This document shows, piece after piece, positions 28,195 to 38,112 of a stretch of 64,000 nt of DNA; the stretch's first letter is position 1, and every line of letters begins with the position of its first letter. The notes beneath the pieces are model-generated. The model ran no database searches, had not been told where the DNA came from, and saw nothing but the letters and a program-made list of their open reading frames with translations. Made by a program: the position numbers and the translations under genes. This DNA is from an uncultured Prochlorococcus sp. (GTDB taxonomy: Bacteria; Cyanobacteriota; Cyanobacteriia; PCC-6307; Cyanobiaceae): positions 1-64,000 of the forward strand of contig CACGKI010000007.1 of the NCBI GenBank assembly GCA_902573565.1. The letters run 5' to 3'.

Positions 28195-29424
28195 GTGACT
28201 CAATCTCTACTATTTATATGCAATGGCCATGGAGAAGATGTAATCGCATCAGAAATAATAAAAAGATTATTAAAAAAAAATGAAAATAAAATTATTGAAG
28301 TTATGCCGTTAGTAGGAAACGGAGATGTTTTTAATTCAATAAAATCAAAGAATTTTCGTAAAATAGGCTATTTAAAAGAGCTTCCTAGTGGAGGGTTTAG
28401 TAATCAAAGTCTGAAGGGATTTTTGCTTGATTTGTTTGCAGGATTTTTAATTTATAATTTAAGAAATTTTCTAATAGTAAAACAAAAGTCAAAAAAAGAA
28501 TGCAAAATTATTGCAGTAGGAGATTGTCTCCCTTTACTTTACGCGTGGAGTTCAGAATGCGAATTCAGTTTTATTGGAACTCCTAAAAGTGACCATACTT
28601 GGACTAGTAGACCTGGTTGGGCTTTAAGCGATTTTTATCATAAGTTGAAAGGATCTGAATGGGATCCATGGGAAATGTTTTTAATGACATCTCCTAGATG
28701 TAAAAATTTAATTATGAGAGATCAAATCACAGCGAATAATTTGAATAGAAAAAATATTAATGCAAAATACTTTGGTAATCCAATGATGGATTTTGTTTAT
28801 TCAAAAAATGATAAGATATCTAATATTATTTCTTTTAAAAGGATTATTTTATTAGTTGGAAGTAGATACCCTGAGGCTTTAAAAAATCTTGATAATTTTC
28901 TGGACTGTTTGCAAGATTTTAATTTATCTAAGGATTTGTTAATACTTTTACCTTTGAGTATTAATGCGAATATTGTAAAGATTCAAGATTATTTAATTAA
29001 ATACGGTTTTGTTAAAAAGAAAAAAATTGAATTTTCAATTGATGAAGATTCAGTATGGGAAAAGAAAGATCAATATGTAGTGATAGGAAAAGGCAAATTT
29101 AATTTATGGGCCAGTATGGCAGAAGTTGGATTATCTAATGCAGGAACTGCTACAGAGCAAATTGCTGGCCTTGGAATTCCTTCCCTATCTCTTCCAGGAT
29201 CAGGACCACAATTTACAAAATCATTTGCAAAAAGGCAATCAAGATTATTAGGAGGAAGTGTTTTAGTTTGCAAAAATAAGAAAATTCTTTTAAAACGTTT
29301 AAGTTTACTTTTGAGAGAGAAAGTTTATAGGTTAAAGCAAGCGGAAATTGGAAAAAAAAGAATGGGTTATGCTGGCGCAAGTAAGAAAATTGTAGATTCT
29401 ATGATCTCTCATTTGTTATCGTAG
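28195..29424 (+). CDS. Lipid-A-disaccharide synthase-like protein (TIGR03492-type)
   Basis: About 409 residues from a GTG at 28195. The frame stays open back to 28006, but that stretch crosses the antisense tRNA-Cys, so a start after 28152 is required. The first family-like residues (LLFICNGHGEDVIASEII) lie just past this GTG. The fold is GT-B-like, with GTATEQIAGLGIPSLSLPG near the nucleotide-sugar site. It is a cyanobacterial relative of LpxB with an unproven reaction. A small gene follows 28 bases later. Confidence 0.82.
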   Translation: MTQSLLFICNGHGEDVIASEIIKRLLKKNENKIIEVMPLVGNGDVFNSIKSKNFRKIGYLKELPSGGFSNQSLKGFLLDLFAGFLIYNLRNFLIVKQKSKKECKIIAVGDCLPLLYAWSSECEFSFIGTPKSDHTWTSRPGWALSDFYHKLKGSEWDPWEMFLMTSPRCKNLIMRDQITANNLNRKNINAKYFGNPMMDFVYSKNDKISNIISFKRIILLVGSRYPEALKNLDNFLDCLQDFNLSKDLLILLPLSINANIVKIQDYLIKYGFVKKKKIEFSIDEDSVWEKKDQYVVIGKGKFNLWASMAEVGLSNAGTATEQIAGLGIPSLSLPGSGPQFTKSFAKRQSRLLGGSVLVCKNKKILLKRLSLLLREKVYRLKQAEIGKKRMGYAGASKKIVDSMISHLLS

Positions 29425-29452
29425 TAAATGGCACTAGCTTTTTACTTTTTTA

Positions 29453-29719
29453 ATGTATCCAATAAATGATCGGCAATATCTAAAAATCTGCGCAGAGATT
29501 GCAAAGATTATGAGTATAAGCTTATCCTCGGCTAAGAAAAAAGTAGAAATTCAAATTGCAAAAGAGGGATCCAAAACTATTCAAGAAAAAATACAAGTTG
29601 CTCAAAATATCTTAGAAATTTACGAAAAAAATGAAGGCGATAAATTAAGTTCTTCAAAAATTCTTGATAAGCTTATGGAAACAATTAATGATGAAGATAA
29701 TTTTTTAACTGAAGATTAA
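29453..29719 (+). CDS. Conserved hypothetical small protein
   Basis: An 88-residue, highly charged, mostly helical protein (MYPINDRQYLKICAEIAKIM...). It contains IQVAQNILEIYEKNEGD and an acidic C-terminus. No family is recognised. It lies 28 bases after the LpxB-like gene on the same strand and converges with rnd (3-base gap). Confidence 0.7.
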   Translation: MYPINDRQYLKICAEIAKIMSISLSSAKKKVEIQIAKEGSKTIQEKIQVAQNILEIYEKNEGDKLSSSKILDKLMETINDEDNFLTED

Positions 29720-29722
29720 TTT

Positions 29723-30358
29723 TTAATGTTCAAATATATTTAAGAATTTAAGTATATCTAATTCAGCATGTACAGAAACTGATTTGAAACATTTTTGAGC
29801 TAATTTATATCTATCCTCTCTCTCTAAGATAACCTTTAATTTGTGCATTGCTTCAATTAAATATCTAACATCATTTGCTGCATAATCTAATTGATCTTTT
29901 GTTAAATCTTCTTTGCTACCCCAATCACTGCTTTGTGAGCTCTTGTCTAATTCTATCCCTAACAATTCATTAATTAAATCTTTTAAACCATGTTTATTTG
30001 TATATGTTCTTGCCAATTTACTTGCGATTTTAGTACAAAAAATATTATTTGTATTAATCCCAAGATTGCATTTGAGCGCTGCCACGTCAAATCTCGCATA
30101 GTGAAAGATCTTAGTAATTTTTTCATCTTCAAGAAGTGCTTTTAAATGAGGAGAAGAAGATGTATTAAGTTCGATTTTTATACAGGATATTCTTTTAGAT
30201 TCATCGCATAGTTGGACTAAACATAATCTATCTCTTCCATGAATTAACCCCATTGCTTCAGTGTCAATAGCTAGATAGTGTGATTTTTTATAAAGATTGT
30301 ATAATTCAACATCTAAATCGTTATAAAAAAAATCAATTTTTTTGTTTTGAGTGGTCAT
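29723..30358 (-). CDS. rnd: RNase D-type 3'-5' exonuclease
   Basis: A 211-residue DEDD-superfamily exonuclease. Exo I is AIDTEAMGL (Asp-x-Glu), Exo II is IFHYARFDVAAL and Exo III is LDYAANDVRYLIEAM, whose Tyr makes it DEDDy. It consists of the catalytic domain only and lacks the HRDC domains of E. coli RNase D, as is common in cyanobacteria. It probably trims tRNA or other RNA 3' ends. It is divergent from the next gene across 163 bases. Confidence 0.88.
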   Translation of the reverse strand: MTTQNKKIDFFYNDLDVELYNLYKKSHYLAIDTEAMGLIHGRDRLCLVQLCDESKRISCIKIELNTSSSPHLKALLEDEKITKIFHYARFDVAALKCNLGINTNNIFCTKIASKLARTYTNKHGLKDLINELLGIELDKSSQSSDWGSKEDLTKDQLDYAANDVRYLIEAMHKLKVILEREDRYKLAQKCFKSVSVHAELDILKFLNIFEH

Positions 30359-30521
30359 AACTTATAAGTATTTAAAAAAATTTAGAATTTTCGATATAAC
30401 TTAGATATTTACTTAAGTAAGATTTTTTCTAATAGGCTTATTTTACAGAATAAATCTAAAAATTTATAATATGATGTAACTTTAATTTTTATTCTAGAGT
30501 TAATAGAAAAAAATTCAATTA

Positions 30522-31076
30522 ATGTCCTATTCCTTAAATTCAACATTATTGCTGACAATTCTTCTCGCTATAGGATTATTTTTTTTTCTTAGAGCATCAA
30601 GTAAAGACAGAACAACAGTTGTTGAGGTTTCATCTTCTCAAGATCCAGTTAAGGTTTTAAATGGTTTATGTGAATGGCTTAATTTAAGGGGATGGAAGCA
30701 AACAGGTGGAAATTTTGAACAAAGAATTTTAATATTTAAGGGACAAGTTGTTTCTAGTAAATTTTTAGCAATTTTTTTAGGGTTTCTTGGAGGTTTTGGT
30801 TCTTGTGCACTAGGATTAGTAATTATCCAAATATATCCTGAATTAGGTTGGTGGCCTATTTTTTTAGGATTTATTGGTGGCCCTTTGTCTGGCATTGTTT
30901 ATTTTAAAAAATCAGCAAGAGAGGAGAAATTTGAATTAAGATTGATAAACGAGAATAATAATTCAACTTTCATGAGATTAAGAGCGCATAGAGATGAATT
31001 AATCTCTCTAGAAAATGAACTTGGAGAAAAACTTCAATTGAAAAGCGACGGTTCTTTATTTAAAACTCCTATTTAG
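30522..31076 (+). CDS. Cytochrome b6 haem-ci assembly protein (CCB2/CCB4-type)
   Basis: A 184-residue membrane protein. The N-terminal segment (LLTILLAIGLFFFLRASSKD) and a central pair of segments (FLAIFLGFLGGFGSCALGLV and WWPIFLGFIGGPLSGIVYF) are hydrophobic. The FFFLRASSKDRT start and overall layout match the cyanobacterial 'cofactor assembly of complex C subunit B' family, related to plastid CCB2 and CCB4. These help attach haem ci to cytochrome b6. The assignment is by pattern recognition. Confidence 0.78.
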   Translation: MSYSLNSTLLLTILLAIGLFFFLRASSKDRTTVVEVSSSQDPVKVLNGLCEWLNLRGWKQTGGNFEQRILIFKGQVVSSKFLAIFLGFLGGFGSCALGLVIIQIYPELGWWPIFLGFIGGPLSGIVYFKKSAREEKFELRLINENNNSTFMRLRAHRDELISLENELGEKLQLKSDGSLFKTPI

Positions 31077-31104
31077 TTTAACTTAAATATTAATTCGATA
31101 ATTT

Positions 31105-32133
31105 TTAATCAAAGATATTATTCTCCATACAGAATTTTTCTAAATTTTTATCATTCACCCAATCTTGGGGTTTTGTGAAAATTGATGTGAGAAATTCTTC
31201 TCTAGAATCCTTTTTAGCTTTATATCCATACTCCCATCTAGCTAAAGGTGGTAATGACATTAATATTGATTCAGTTCTACCGTTTGTTTGTAATCCAAAA
31301 ATTGTCCCTCTATCCCAAACTAAATTGAATTCGACATATCTACCTCTTCGATATAGCTGGAATTCTCTTTCCTTCGATGTATATTTTTGATTAGCTCTTT
31401 TTTCAATAATGGGCAAATATGAAGGAAGGAATGCCTGCCCACAGTTTTCTGCTAAGGAAAACAAATTATCCCAATTTAAATTAGATTTGCCGATATTTTG
31501 AGAAGCTTGTGATGCCTCTCCATTTTGATTATTTCCTCTATAAATACTGCCTGAACCATCCTGATAATCATAAAAAATACCTCCTATGCCTCTAGATTCA
31601 TTTCTATGCTTTAAAAAGAAATATTCATCACACCATGGTTTGAAAACTTTATGCAAATCTTTATCAACTTTTTCACAAGCTTTTTTATGCTCGTTATGAA
31701 AATTTCTTACATCAGAAAGATAAGGATAAAAAGGTGTTAAGTCTGCACCTCCTCCAAACCACCAAACAGGACCAGCTTCGAAATATCTATAATTCAGATG
31801 AACTGTAGGAATATAGGGATTCTTAGGATGCAAAACCATAGAAGTTCCCGTAGCAAACCATTCATGCCCTTTAGCTTCGGGCCTTTGAGAAATTATAGAT
31901 TGAGGTAATTCTTTTCCCTGCACTTCAGAGAAATTTACTCCTGCTTGCTCAAATATAGAACCATTTTTCAATACTCTTGATCTTCCACCACCACCTTCCT
32001 CTCTTAGCCAGGATTCTTCTATAAATTTCTCTTTGCCATCAATATTTTCAAGCCCTGAACAAATACTGTCTTGTAGAGTTAATAAGAGATTTTTAGTTTT
32101 TTCTCTTGAGTCTTTAGGAGGTTCTCTGAACAT
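31105..32133 (-). CDS. hemF: Oxygen-dependent coproporphyrinogen III oxidase HemF
   Basis: About 342 residues from the Met in [19 protein letters not shown] further ATG at 32172 would add 13 residues ([13 protein letters not shown]) that do not look like the family. The enzyme decarboxylates coproporphyrinogen III using O2 on the way to heme and chlorophyll. Signatures are [41 protein letters not shown] and [20 protein letters not shown]. It is divergent from mrp. Confidence 0.95.
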   Translation of the reverse strand: MFREPPKDSREKTKNLLLTLQDSICSGLENIDGKEKFIEESWLREEGGGGRSRVLKNGSIFEQAGVNFSEVQGKELPQSIISQRPEAKGHEWFATGTSMVLHPKNPYIPTVHLNYRYFEAGPVWWFGGGADLTPFYPYLSDVRNFHNEHKKACEKVDKDLHKVFKPWCDEYFFLKHRNESRGIGGIFYDYQDGSGSIYRGNNQNGEASQASQNIGKSNLNWDNLFSLAENCGQAFLPSYLPIIEKRANQKYTSKEREFQLYRRGRYVEFNLVWDRGTIFGLQTNGRTESILMSLPPLARWEYGYKAKKDSREEFLTSIFTKPQDWVNDKNLEKFCMENNIFD

Positions 32134-32291
32134 GTATTTTAGTAAATATTGAAAAAAAAATTTTTTGGTCAATTATAAGTTTCCCTTTATAATTTCTCTT
32201 AGGGGGTCCTTATTGTCTATTATTTGATAGTTCGACATAGTTCTTAATCTTTTAAACAGTCGACTACCTTGTCAAAATATTTAAAAATTTA

Positions 32292-33362
32292 ATGACCACA
32301 ATAGAAGATGCGAATTTTGCCTTACAAAAAGTTTTAGATGCTGGATCACAGAAAAATGTAATTGAATTAGCTTGGATTAAAAATGTAAGAGTATCAATAC
32401 CGAGAGTAATTTTAACATTATCATTACCATCATTTGCGAATTCTCAGAGAGATAGAATCGTGCAAGAGGTTAGAAAAGTATTGCTGGATTTTAAAGATAT
32501 TGATGATGTTCAAATAGAGATAGATAACAATCCTTCCAAAACAGAATCTAAACCTCAAAGCAATGTACCTGAGTTGCAGAAGATTGTTGGAATTCGGCAT
32601 ATCATAGCTGTTAGCAGTGGTAAGGGTGGAGTTGGAAAAAGTACCATTGCAGTTAATCTAGCTTGTTCACTAGCTAAATTAGGCTTAAAAACAGGTTTAC
32701 TGGATTCGGATATATATGGACCTAATACTCCCTCAATGATGGGAGTTGCCGAACAGAATCCAAAGGTTACAGAAGGTAGTGGCAGTGATCAAAGGTTAAT
32801 TCCAATAAATAAATATGGAATTTCATTGGTATCAATGGGTTTTCTCATAGAAGAAGGTCAGCCAGTTATATGGCGTGGACCGATGCTTAATAGTATTATC
32901 CGACAATTTTTGTACCAAGTTGAATGGAATAATCTTGATTTTTTGGTTATTGATTTGCCTCCAGGAACAGGAGACGCTCAAATATCCCTTTCTCAATCTG
33001 TTCCTATTTCTGGAGCTATTGTTGTAACTACTCCTCAACAAGTCTCTTTGCAAGATGCAAGGAGGGGATTAGCAATGTTTAAACAACTCGGAGTGCCTTT
33101 ACTGGGAATTGTAGAAAATATGTCAGTATTTATTCCGCCGGATATGCCAAGTAAAAAATATGAAATTTTTGGCAAAGGTGGTGGAAAAACATTGGCTAAA
33201 GAAAATGATTTACCATTATTAGCCCAAATTCCTATTGAAATCCCTCTCGTTGATGAAAGTAATAAAGGTGTGCCAATCTCAATAAGTCAGCCCAATAGAG
33301 AAAGTTCTATTGCATTTGGTAATTTAGCTCAAATAATTAAGAATCAATTTGATAATAGATAA
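32292..33362 (+). CDS. mrp: Mrp/NBP35-family iron-sulfur carrier ATPase
   Basis: A 356-residue protein. A roughly 90-residue N-terminal MIP18/DUF59-type domain (FALQKVLDAGSQKNVIELAW) is followed by the deviant Walker A SSGKGGVGKSTIAVNLA near residue 108 and by FLVIDLPPGTGDAQISL. It is likely a scaffold or carrier for Fe-S clusters. No C-terminal CxxC pair is obvious, unlike some members. rodA begins right after it (4 bases). Confidence 0.92.
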   Translation: MTTIEDANFALQKVLDAGSQKNVIELAWIKNVRVSIPRVILTLSLPSFANSQRDRIVQEVRKVLLDFKDIDDVQIEIDNNPSKTESKPQSNVPELQKIVGIRHIIAVSSGKGGVGKSTIAVNLACSLAKLGLKTGLLDSDIYGPNTPSMMGVAEQNPKVTEGSGSDQRLIPINKYGISLVSMGFLIEEGQPVIWRGPMLNSIIRQFLYQVEWNNLDFLVIDLPPGTGDAQISLSQSVPISGAIVVTTPQQVSLQDARRGLAMFKQLGVPLLGIVENMSVFIPPDMPSKKYEIFGKGGGKTLAKENDLPLLAQIPIEIPLVDESNKGVPISISQPNRESSIAFGNLAQIIKNQFDNR

Positions 33363-33365
33363 TTG

Positions 33366-34637
33366 ATGTTTAGGAGAATTTCTTTATTAAATAAGCGAGG
33401 ATTTTTATCAAAAAAAGGCAACTTTAATAGAGGTTTTTTATTTTCTCCACTACTTTTAATTCCCCTTTTTTTAGTTATTATTTCGGGTTTGTTAATAAAA
33501 AGTATTCAGGGAAATTTAATTGCATCGGACTATTTAAGTCATATTTTAACTGGATTTCTAGGTTATTTTTTAGCATTTTTTATTTCTTATATACCTCTAG
33601 AAAGAATTAGAAAATATTTGGTTCCATTTTATTTGTTTACTTTAATCTCCTTATTATTAATTTATTTTTTTGGGATCTCAGTTTCTGGAGCTCAAAGATG
33701 GCTAAGTTTGGGTATCTTTTCTTTTCAGCCTTCAGAAGTAGCTAAACTAAGTACTGTTTTAACGCTCGCTTTAGTACTTGACAAAAAATTAATATTAACA
33801 ACAAGAGATTTAGTATTGCCTTTACTAGTAGTAGTAATTCCTTGGTTATTAATATTTTTTCAACCTGACTTAGGTACCTCTTTAGTTTTACTTGTTTTGA
33901 CAGGTGTGATGCTTTATTGGTCACAAATGCCCATAGAGTGGGTTTTGATATTAGTGTTTTGTATCGTCACCTCTATATTATATTTGACCTTGCCAACCCT
34001 TCTTATTTTCTGGATTCCAGTTATAGGATATCTTGCTTATAGATCATCGAAAAAGAAAATTATTTTTTCTGCTCTCGCTATTTCGTTCCATTTATTAGTA
34101 GCAAAATTGACACCAATTTTATGGGAATATGGCTTAAAAGAATACCAAAAAGATAGATTAGTTTTATTTTTAGATCCAAATAGAGATCCATTGGGTGGTG
34201 GATATCACTTGATACAGAGCAAAATTGCAATTGGTTCTGGAGGATTATTTGGGACTGGTTTGCTAAGAGGTAAGCTGACTAATTTGCAATTTATACCAGA
34301 ACAACATACTGATTTTATATTCAGCGCTTTAGGCGAAGAATTAGGTTTTGTGGGGTGCATAATAGTTTTATTTTTGTTCTTTTGTTTGATTAAAAATCTT
34401 ATTAATACTGCAACAATTGCTAGGACTAACTTTGAATCTTTGATTGTTATTGGAATTGCCTCAACTTTTTTATTTCAAATAATTATTAACTTATTTATGA
34501 CTATTGGATTAGGACCAGTTACTGGAATTCCTCTCCCTTTTATGAGCTACGGTAGAACTTCATTGGTGACAAATTTTATATCAATCGGATTTGTTTTATC
34601 TATATTGAAACGTTCTAGATCACTAAGAAGTTCATGA
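33366..34637 (+). CDS. rodA: Rod-shape determining glycosyltransferase RodA (SEDS family)
   Basis: A 423-residue polytopic membrane protein with about ten segments. SEDS-family features are SGAQRWLSLGIFSFQPSEVAK, FFQPDLGTSLVL, IAIGSGGLFGTGLLRG, PEQHTDFIFSALGEELGF and the C-terminal GIPLPFMSYGRTS. It polymerises peptidoglycan in elongation. The ATG at 33366 is preferred over an adjacent TTG at 33363. Its stop overlaps the next gene by four bases (ATGA). Confidence 0.93.
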   Translation: MFRRISLLNKRGFLSKKGNFNRGFLFSPLLLIPLFLVIISGLLIKSIQGNLIASDYLSHILTGFLGYFLAFFISYIPLERIRKYLVPFYLFTLISLLLIYFFGISVSGAQRWLSLGIFSFQPSEVAKLSTVLTLALVLDKKLILTTRDLVLPLLVVVIPWLLIFFQPDLGTSLVLLVLTGVMLYWSQMPIEWVLILVFCIVTSILYLTLPTLLIFWIPVIGYLAYRSSKKKIIFSALAISFHLLVAKLTPILWEYGLKEYQKDRLVLFLDPNRDPLGGGYHLIQSKIAIGSGGLFGTGLLRGKLTNLQFIPEQHTDFIFSALGEELGFVGCIIVLFLFFCLIKNLINTATIARTNFESLIVIGIASTFLFQIIINLFMTIGLGPVTGIPLPFMSYGRTSLVTNFISIGFVLSILKRSRSLRSS

Positions 34638-35998
34638 AATCACAAACAACTATAAAAAAAATTCAAGACCTTTTGCTTAAAGGGGTTCAAACTATATATG
34701 TGGATGATGATACATCCAGAAGAATGTGGTGGGCTTCATTAGAAGTTATTCAAAAAGATTTCCTATCTCAGAATTATCAAAATGGAGGGATCTGGGTTGC
34801 CTCGCCTTTGCCAGCTTTTAATGATAAAAAATTTTTAAATCAACTCCATGGATGGCTTTGGTCTCCTGAGGGGTTTCCATACTTTCAAAATGGGAATGCA
34901 GGTTTTTTACCAGTCAACAATACAGACAACATAAAAAAAGATTTCGATTTAGTTAGTAATTATAAAGTCTTAAATCTAAGTCAAGAAGATGGTTATGAAC
35001 CTTTTTTGATGATAATCACCCCAAATTTTCAATGCATATTATCAATCGTAGGTGAAAAAGATAAGAAAATTCTATTAATGAAGTGTGATGAACAAAGTCT
35101 AAAACTTTCAGTTGAATTAATGCATGCAAAATTAAATCAAGAAAATTTTGAGGAAGGAGTGAAATTTCGTAATTCAATCAATAATTTAGGAAACCTTAAT
35201 ATTAATAATCAATTTGAAAAATTGTTTTGGCCAAAATTATCGGCAAAATTAGCAACTATTACGCCAAGCCATAATATAAAAAATTCTGGAAAAAATGATG
35301 AAAAAAATGTGCAAATAACTGAGGCAAAATTATTACGTGCAATATCTCATGAAGTAAGAACGCCTTTGGCAACAATAAGAACCTTAATAAGTTCTACTCT
35401 AAAAAAATATAAGATGGACGAATCAATGAAAAATCGTTTAATTCAAATAGATAATGAATGTAATGAACAAATTGATAGGTTTGGTTTGATCTTTAATGCA
35501 GCAGAATTAGTGAGTAATGAAGTTCCATCATTAAATAACTTGGCTAAGATTAATTTAGCTGAAATTTTTAAAAAGCTTGCTCCTTTATGGAATGAACAAT
35601 TAAATCGACGTGGGATTTCTTTAAAAATTGATATCCCCAATCAACTTCCCCAAATTATGAGTGATTCTGAAAAATTAGAATTAATGTTAAGAGGATTGAT
35701 TGATAAAAATACTAGAGGCTTAAAAGAAGGTAGTACATTAATTTTAGAATTAAGACCTGCTGGTCAAAAACTTAAACTTCAATTAAAAGTACAAAAATTA
35801 GATAACAATCAAAAAGAAATTCTAGAAAAAGATAACGGTTCTGATATTGGACCTGTTTTAAATTGGAACCCTCAAACGGGAAGTTTACAACTTAGTCAAA
35901 ATGCCACTCAAAAGTTATTAGCTAGTTTAGGAGGGCATGTCACACAACGACGTGATACAGGTTTGACAGTATTTTTTCCGATTTCAGATTCAAAATAA
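34634..35998 (+). CDS. Sensor histidine kinase-like protein with degenerate ATPase domain
   Basis: A 454-residue protein coupled to rodA by an ATGA overlap. Residues 1-230 form an unassigned domain with no membrane segment. A clear HisKA H-box, LLRAISHEVRTPLATIR, places the phospho-His near residue 239. The following ATPase region lacks a convincing N-box and the DxGxG G1 loop. Only a G2-like ending (DTGLTVFFPI) is visible. It may be a weak kinase, a phosphatase or a phosphotransfer scaffold. No response regulator is adjacent. Confidence 0.78.
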   Translation: MKSQTTIKKIQDLLLKGVQTIYVDDDTSRRMWWASLEVIQKDFLSQNYQNGGIWVASPLPAFNDKKFLNQLHGWLWSPEGFPYFQNGNAGFLPVNNTDNIKKDFDLVSNYKVLNLSQEDGYEPFLMIITPNFQCILSIVGEKDKKILLMKCDEQSLKLSVELMHAKLNQENFEEGVKFRNSINNLGNLNINNQFEKLFWPKLSAKLATITPSHNIKNSGKNDEKNVQITEAKLLRAISHEVRTPLATIRTLISSTLKKYKMDESMKNRLIQIDNECNEQIDRFGLIFNAAELVSNEVPSLNNLAKINLAEIFKKLAPLWNEQLNRRGISLKIDIPNQLPQIMSDSEKLELMLRGLIDKNTRGLKEGSTLILELRPAGQKLKLQLKVQKLDNNQKEILEKDNGSDIGPVLNWNPQTGSLQLSQNATQKLLASLGGHVTQRRDTGLTVFFPISDSK

Positions 35999-36109
35999 AA
36001 TGAAAATAAGTTTTCCTTATATTAAATAATGTAGAAAATTTCTTATAAATTTTGAATTTTGCAAATTATGAATGCTAGTTTCTTATTAGAAATAACTCAA
36101 AAATCTAGG

Positions 36110-36532
36110 ATGACTGAAACTTTAGTTGGTCAATTTCCAAAGCATATAGGAAGTACTGGGGGTTTATTAAACTCAGCAGAAACCGAAGAAAAATATGCCA
36201 TTGTATGGAAAAGTTCAAAGGAACAAGCATTTGAATTGCCCACTGGTGGAGCGGCTATTATGCATGAAGGTGATAATTTAATGTATTTTGCAAGAAAAGA
36301 ACAATGCCTTGCATTAGGGACACAATTAAGAGCCTTCAAACCAAGAATTGAAGAGTTTAAGATTTACCGAATTTTCCCAGGTGGCGATATTGAATTTTTA
36401 CATCCAAAAGATGGTGTTTTCTCTGAAAAAGTTAATGAAGGCAGAGAGAAAGTTGGCCATAATCCTAGAAGGATAGGTGAGAATCCTAATCCAGCTGGTT
36501 TGAAATTTACAACTAAGAATACTTTTGATTAA
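36110..36532 (+). CDS. psaD: Photosystem I subunit II PsaD
   Basis: About 140 residues from the Met of [20 protein letters not shown]. The frame is open upstream from a TTG at 36059 and an ATG at 36068, but those extra residues do not fit the family N-terminus. PsaD is the stromal docking site for ferredoxin and stabilises PsaC. Diagnostic blocks are [36 protein letters not shown] and [20 protein letters not shown]. Confidence 0.96.
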   Translation: MTETLVGQFPKHIGSTGGLLNSAETEEKYAIVWKSSKEQAFELPTGGAAIMHEGDNLMYFARKEQCLALGTQLRAFKPRIEEFKIYRIFPGGDIEFLHPKDGVFSEKVNEGREKVGHNPRRIGENPNPAGLKFTTKNTFD

Positions 36533-36591
36533 CTCCCTTAAAGTTGATATAAAAGAAGAAAATAATTATAATTTGGGTTGACACTATTAGT

Positions 36592-38112
36592 ATGATCAGC
36601 TCCCAGAAGGATACTTTTTTAAAGGCTTACAAAGAAGGTAAAAATTTTATACCTATTATTCAAACTTGGCCAGCAGATTTAGAGACTCCATTGTCGACTT
36701 GGTTAAAATTATCCTCAAGAGATTCCCATGGTGTTTTTCTTGAATCTGTTGAAGGTGGGGAAAATTTGGGCAGGTGGAGTATTGTTGCCACTAAACCCCT
36801 TTGGGAAGCCGTTTGTTATGGAGAAGAAATAGTTAGAACTTGGAATAATGGCAAAACTGAAACATATAAAGGTGATCCTTTTGATATTTTAAGAAGTTGG
36901 ACAAAGGAATATAAGTCAACCATGCTTGATGACTTGCCATCAATTGGTCAATTATATGGCTCTTGGGGTTATGAATTAATAAATCGAATAGAACCAAGCG
37001 TTCCAATAAATGAAATACCAGAAAACGATATACCTTTTGGTTCTTGGATGTTTTTTGATCAGTTAGTTGTATTTGATCAAATAAAAAGATGTATTACAGC
37101 AGTAGTTTATGCAGATACTACTTTTTCAAAAGAGTCTTCGATTGATGAATTATATCTAAACTCAATTTCTAAAATTGAGAAAACTAGAAATTTAATGAAA
37201 GTTCCTCTAAAAGAAAATGAGTTTTTAGATTGGAACGAAAATAAGAATTTGAATTTAGATCTAGAAAGTAATTGGAAGAAAAAAGATTTTGAGGATGCAG
37301 TTCTCTCTGCAAAAGAGTACATAAGAAAGGGAGATATCTTCCAAATAGTTTTAAGTCAAAGATTCCAAACTCAAGTCAATAATGATCCCTTTAATTTATA
37401 TAGAAGTTTGCGGATGGTAAATCCATCTCCATACATGGCATTTTTTGATTTTGGCACTTGGTATCTGATAGGTTCAAGTCCTGAAGTAATGGTTAAAGCT
37501 GCAAAAAATAAAAACAGTCAGATTGTTGCAAGTTTAAGACCAATAGCTGGCACAAGACCTAGAGGTATTGATAATCAACAAGACTTGGAGTTAGAAAAGG
37601 ATTTGTTAAAAGATCCAAAAGAGATAGCTGAGCATGTAATGCTAATAGATCTTGGGAGAAACGATCTTGGAAGAGTTTGTGAAATTGGTACTGTGAAAGT
37701 CAAGGATTTAATGGTAATTGAGAAATATTCACATGTTATGCATATAGTTAGTGAAGTTGAGGGAATCTTAAAAAACAATGCTGATGTATGGGATTTGTTA
37801 AAAGCATCTTTCCCCGCCGGTACAGTAACTGGAGCACCAAAAATAAGAGCTATGCAATTAATTAAAGACTTTGAAAAAGATGCTAGAGGACCTTATGCTG
37901 GTGTTTATGGATCTATTGATATTAATGGTGCATTAAATACAGCAATTACAATAAGAACTATGATTGTTAAACCTTCAAGAGATGGGAAATATGATGTTTC
38001 AGTACAAGCAGGAGCGGGAATAGTTGCTGATTCTTTTCCTGAAAATGAATATCAAGAGACTATAAATAAAGCAAAGGGGATACTAAAAGCGTTAGCGTGC
38101 TTGGATAAATAA
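36592..38112 (+). CDS. trpE: Anthranilate synthase component I TrpE
   Basis: A 506-residue enzyme that makes anthranilate from chorismate with TrpG-supplied ammonia. Chorismate-binding blocks are intact: IRKGDIFQIVLSQRF, ASLRPIAGTRPRG, LIDLGRNDLGRV, SEVEGIL, FPAGTVTGAPKIRAMQLI and VQAGAGIVADS. The N-terminal region (LETPLSTWLKLS) contains the usual Trp feedback domain. trpG is not adjacent. The gshA stretch starts directly after its stop codon. Confidence 0.96.
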   Translation: MISSQKDTFLKAYKEGKNFIPIIQTWPADLETPLSTWLKLSSRDSHGVFLESVEGGENLGRWSIVATKPLWEAVCYGEEIVRTWNNGKTETYKGDPFDILRSWTKEYKSTMLDDLPSIGQLYGSWGYELINRIEPSVPINEIPENDIPFGSWMFFDQLVVFDQIKRCITAVVYADTTFSKESSIDELYLNSISKIEKTRNLMKVPLKENEFLDWNENKNLNLDLESNWKKKDFEDAVLSAKEYIRKGDIFQIVLSQRFQTQVNNDPFNLYRSLRMVNPSPYMAFFDFGTWYLIGSSPEVMVKAAKNKNSQIVASLRPIAGTRPRGIDNQQDLELEKDLLKDPKEIAEHVMLIDLGRNDLGRVCEIGTVKVKDLMVIEKYSHVMHIVSEVEGILKNNADVWDLLKASFPAGTVTGAPKIRAMQLIKDFEKDARGPYAGVYGSIDINGALNTAITIRTMIVKPSRDGKYDVSVQAGAGIVADSFPENEYQETINKAKGILKALACLDK

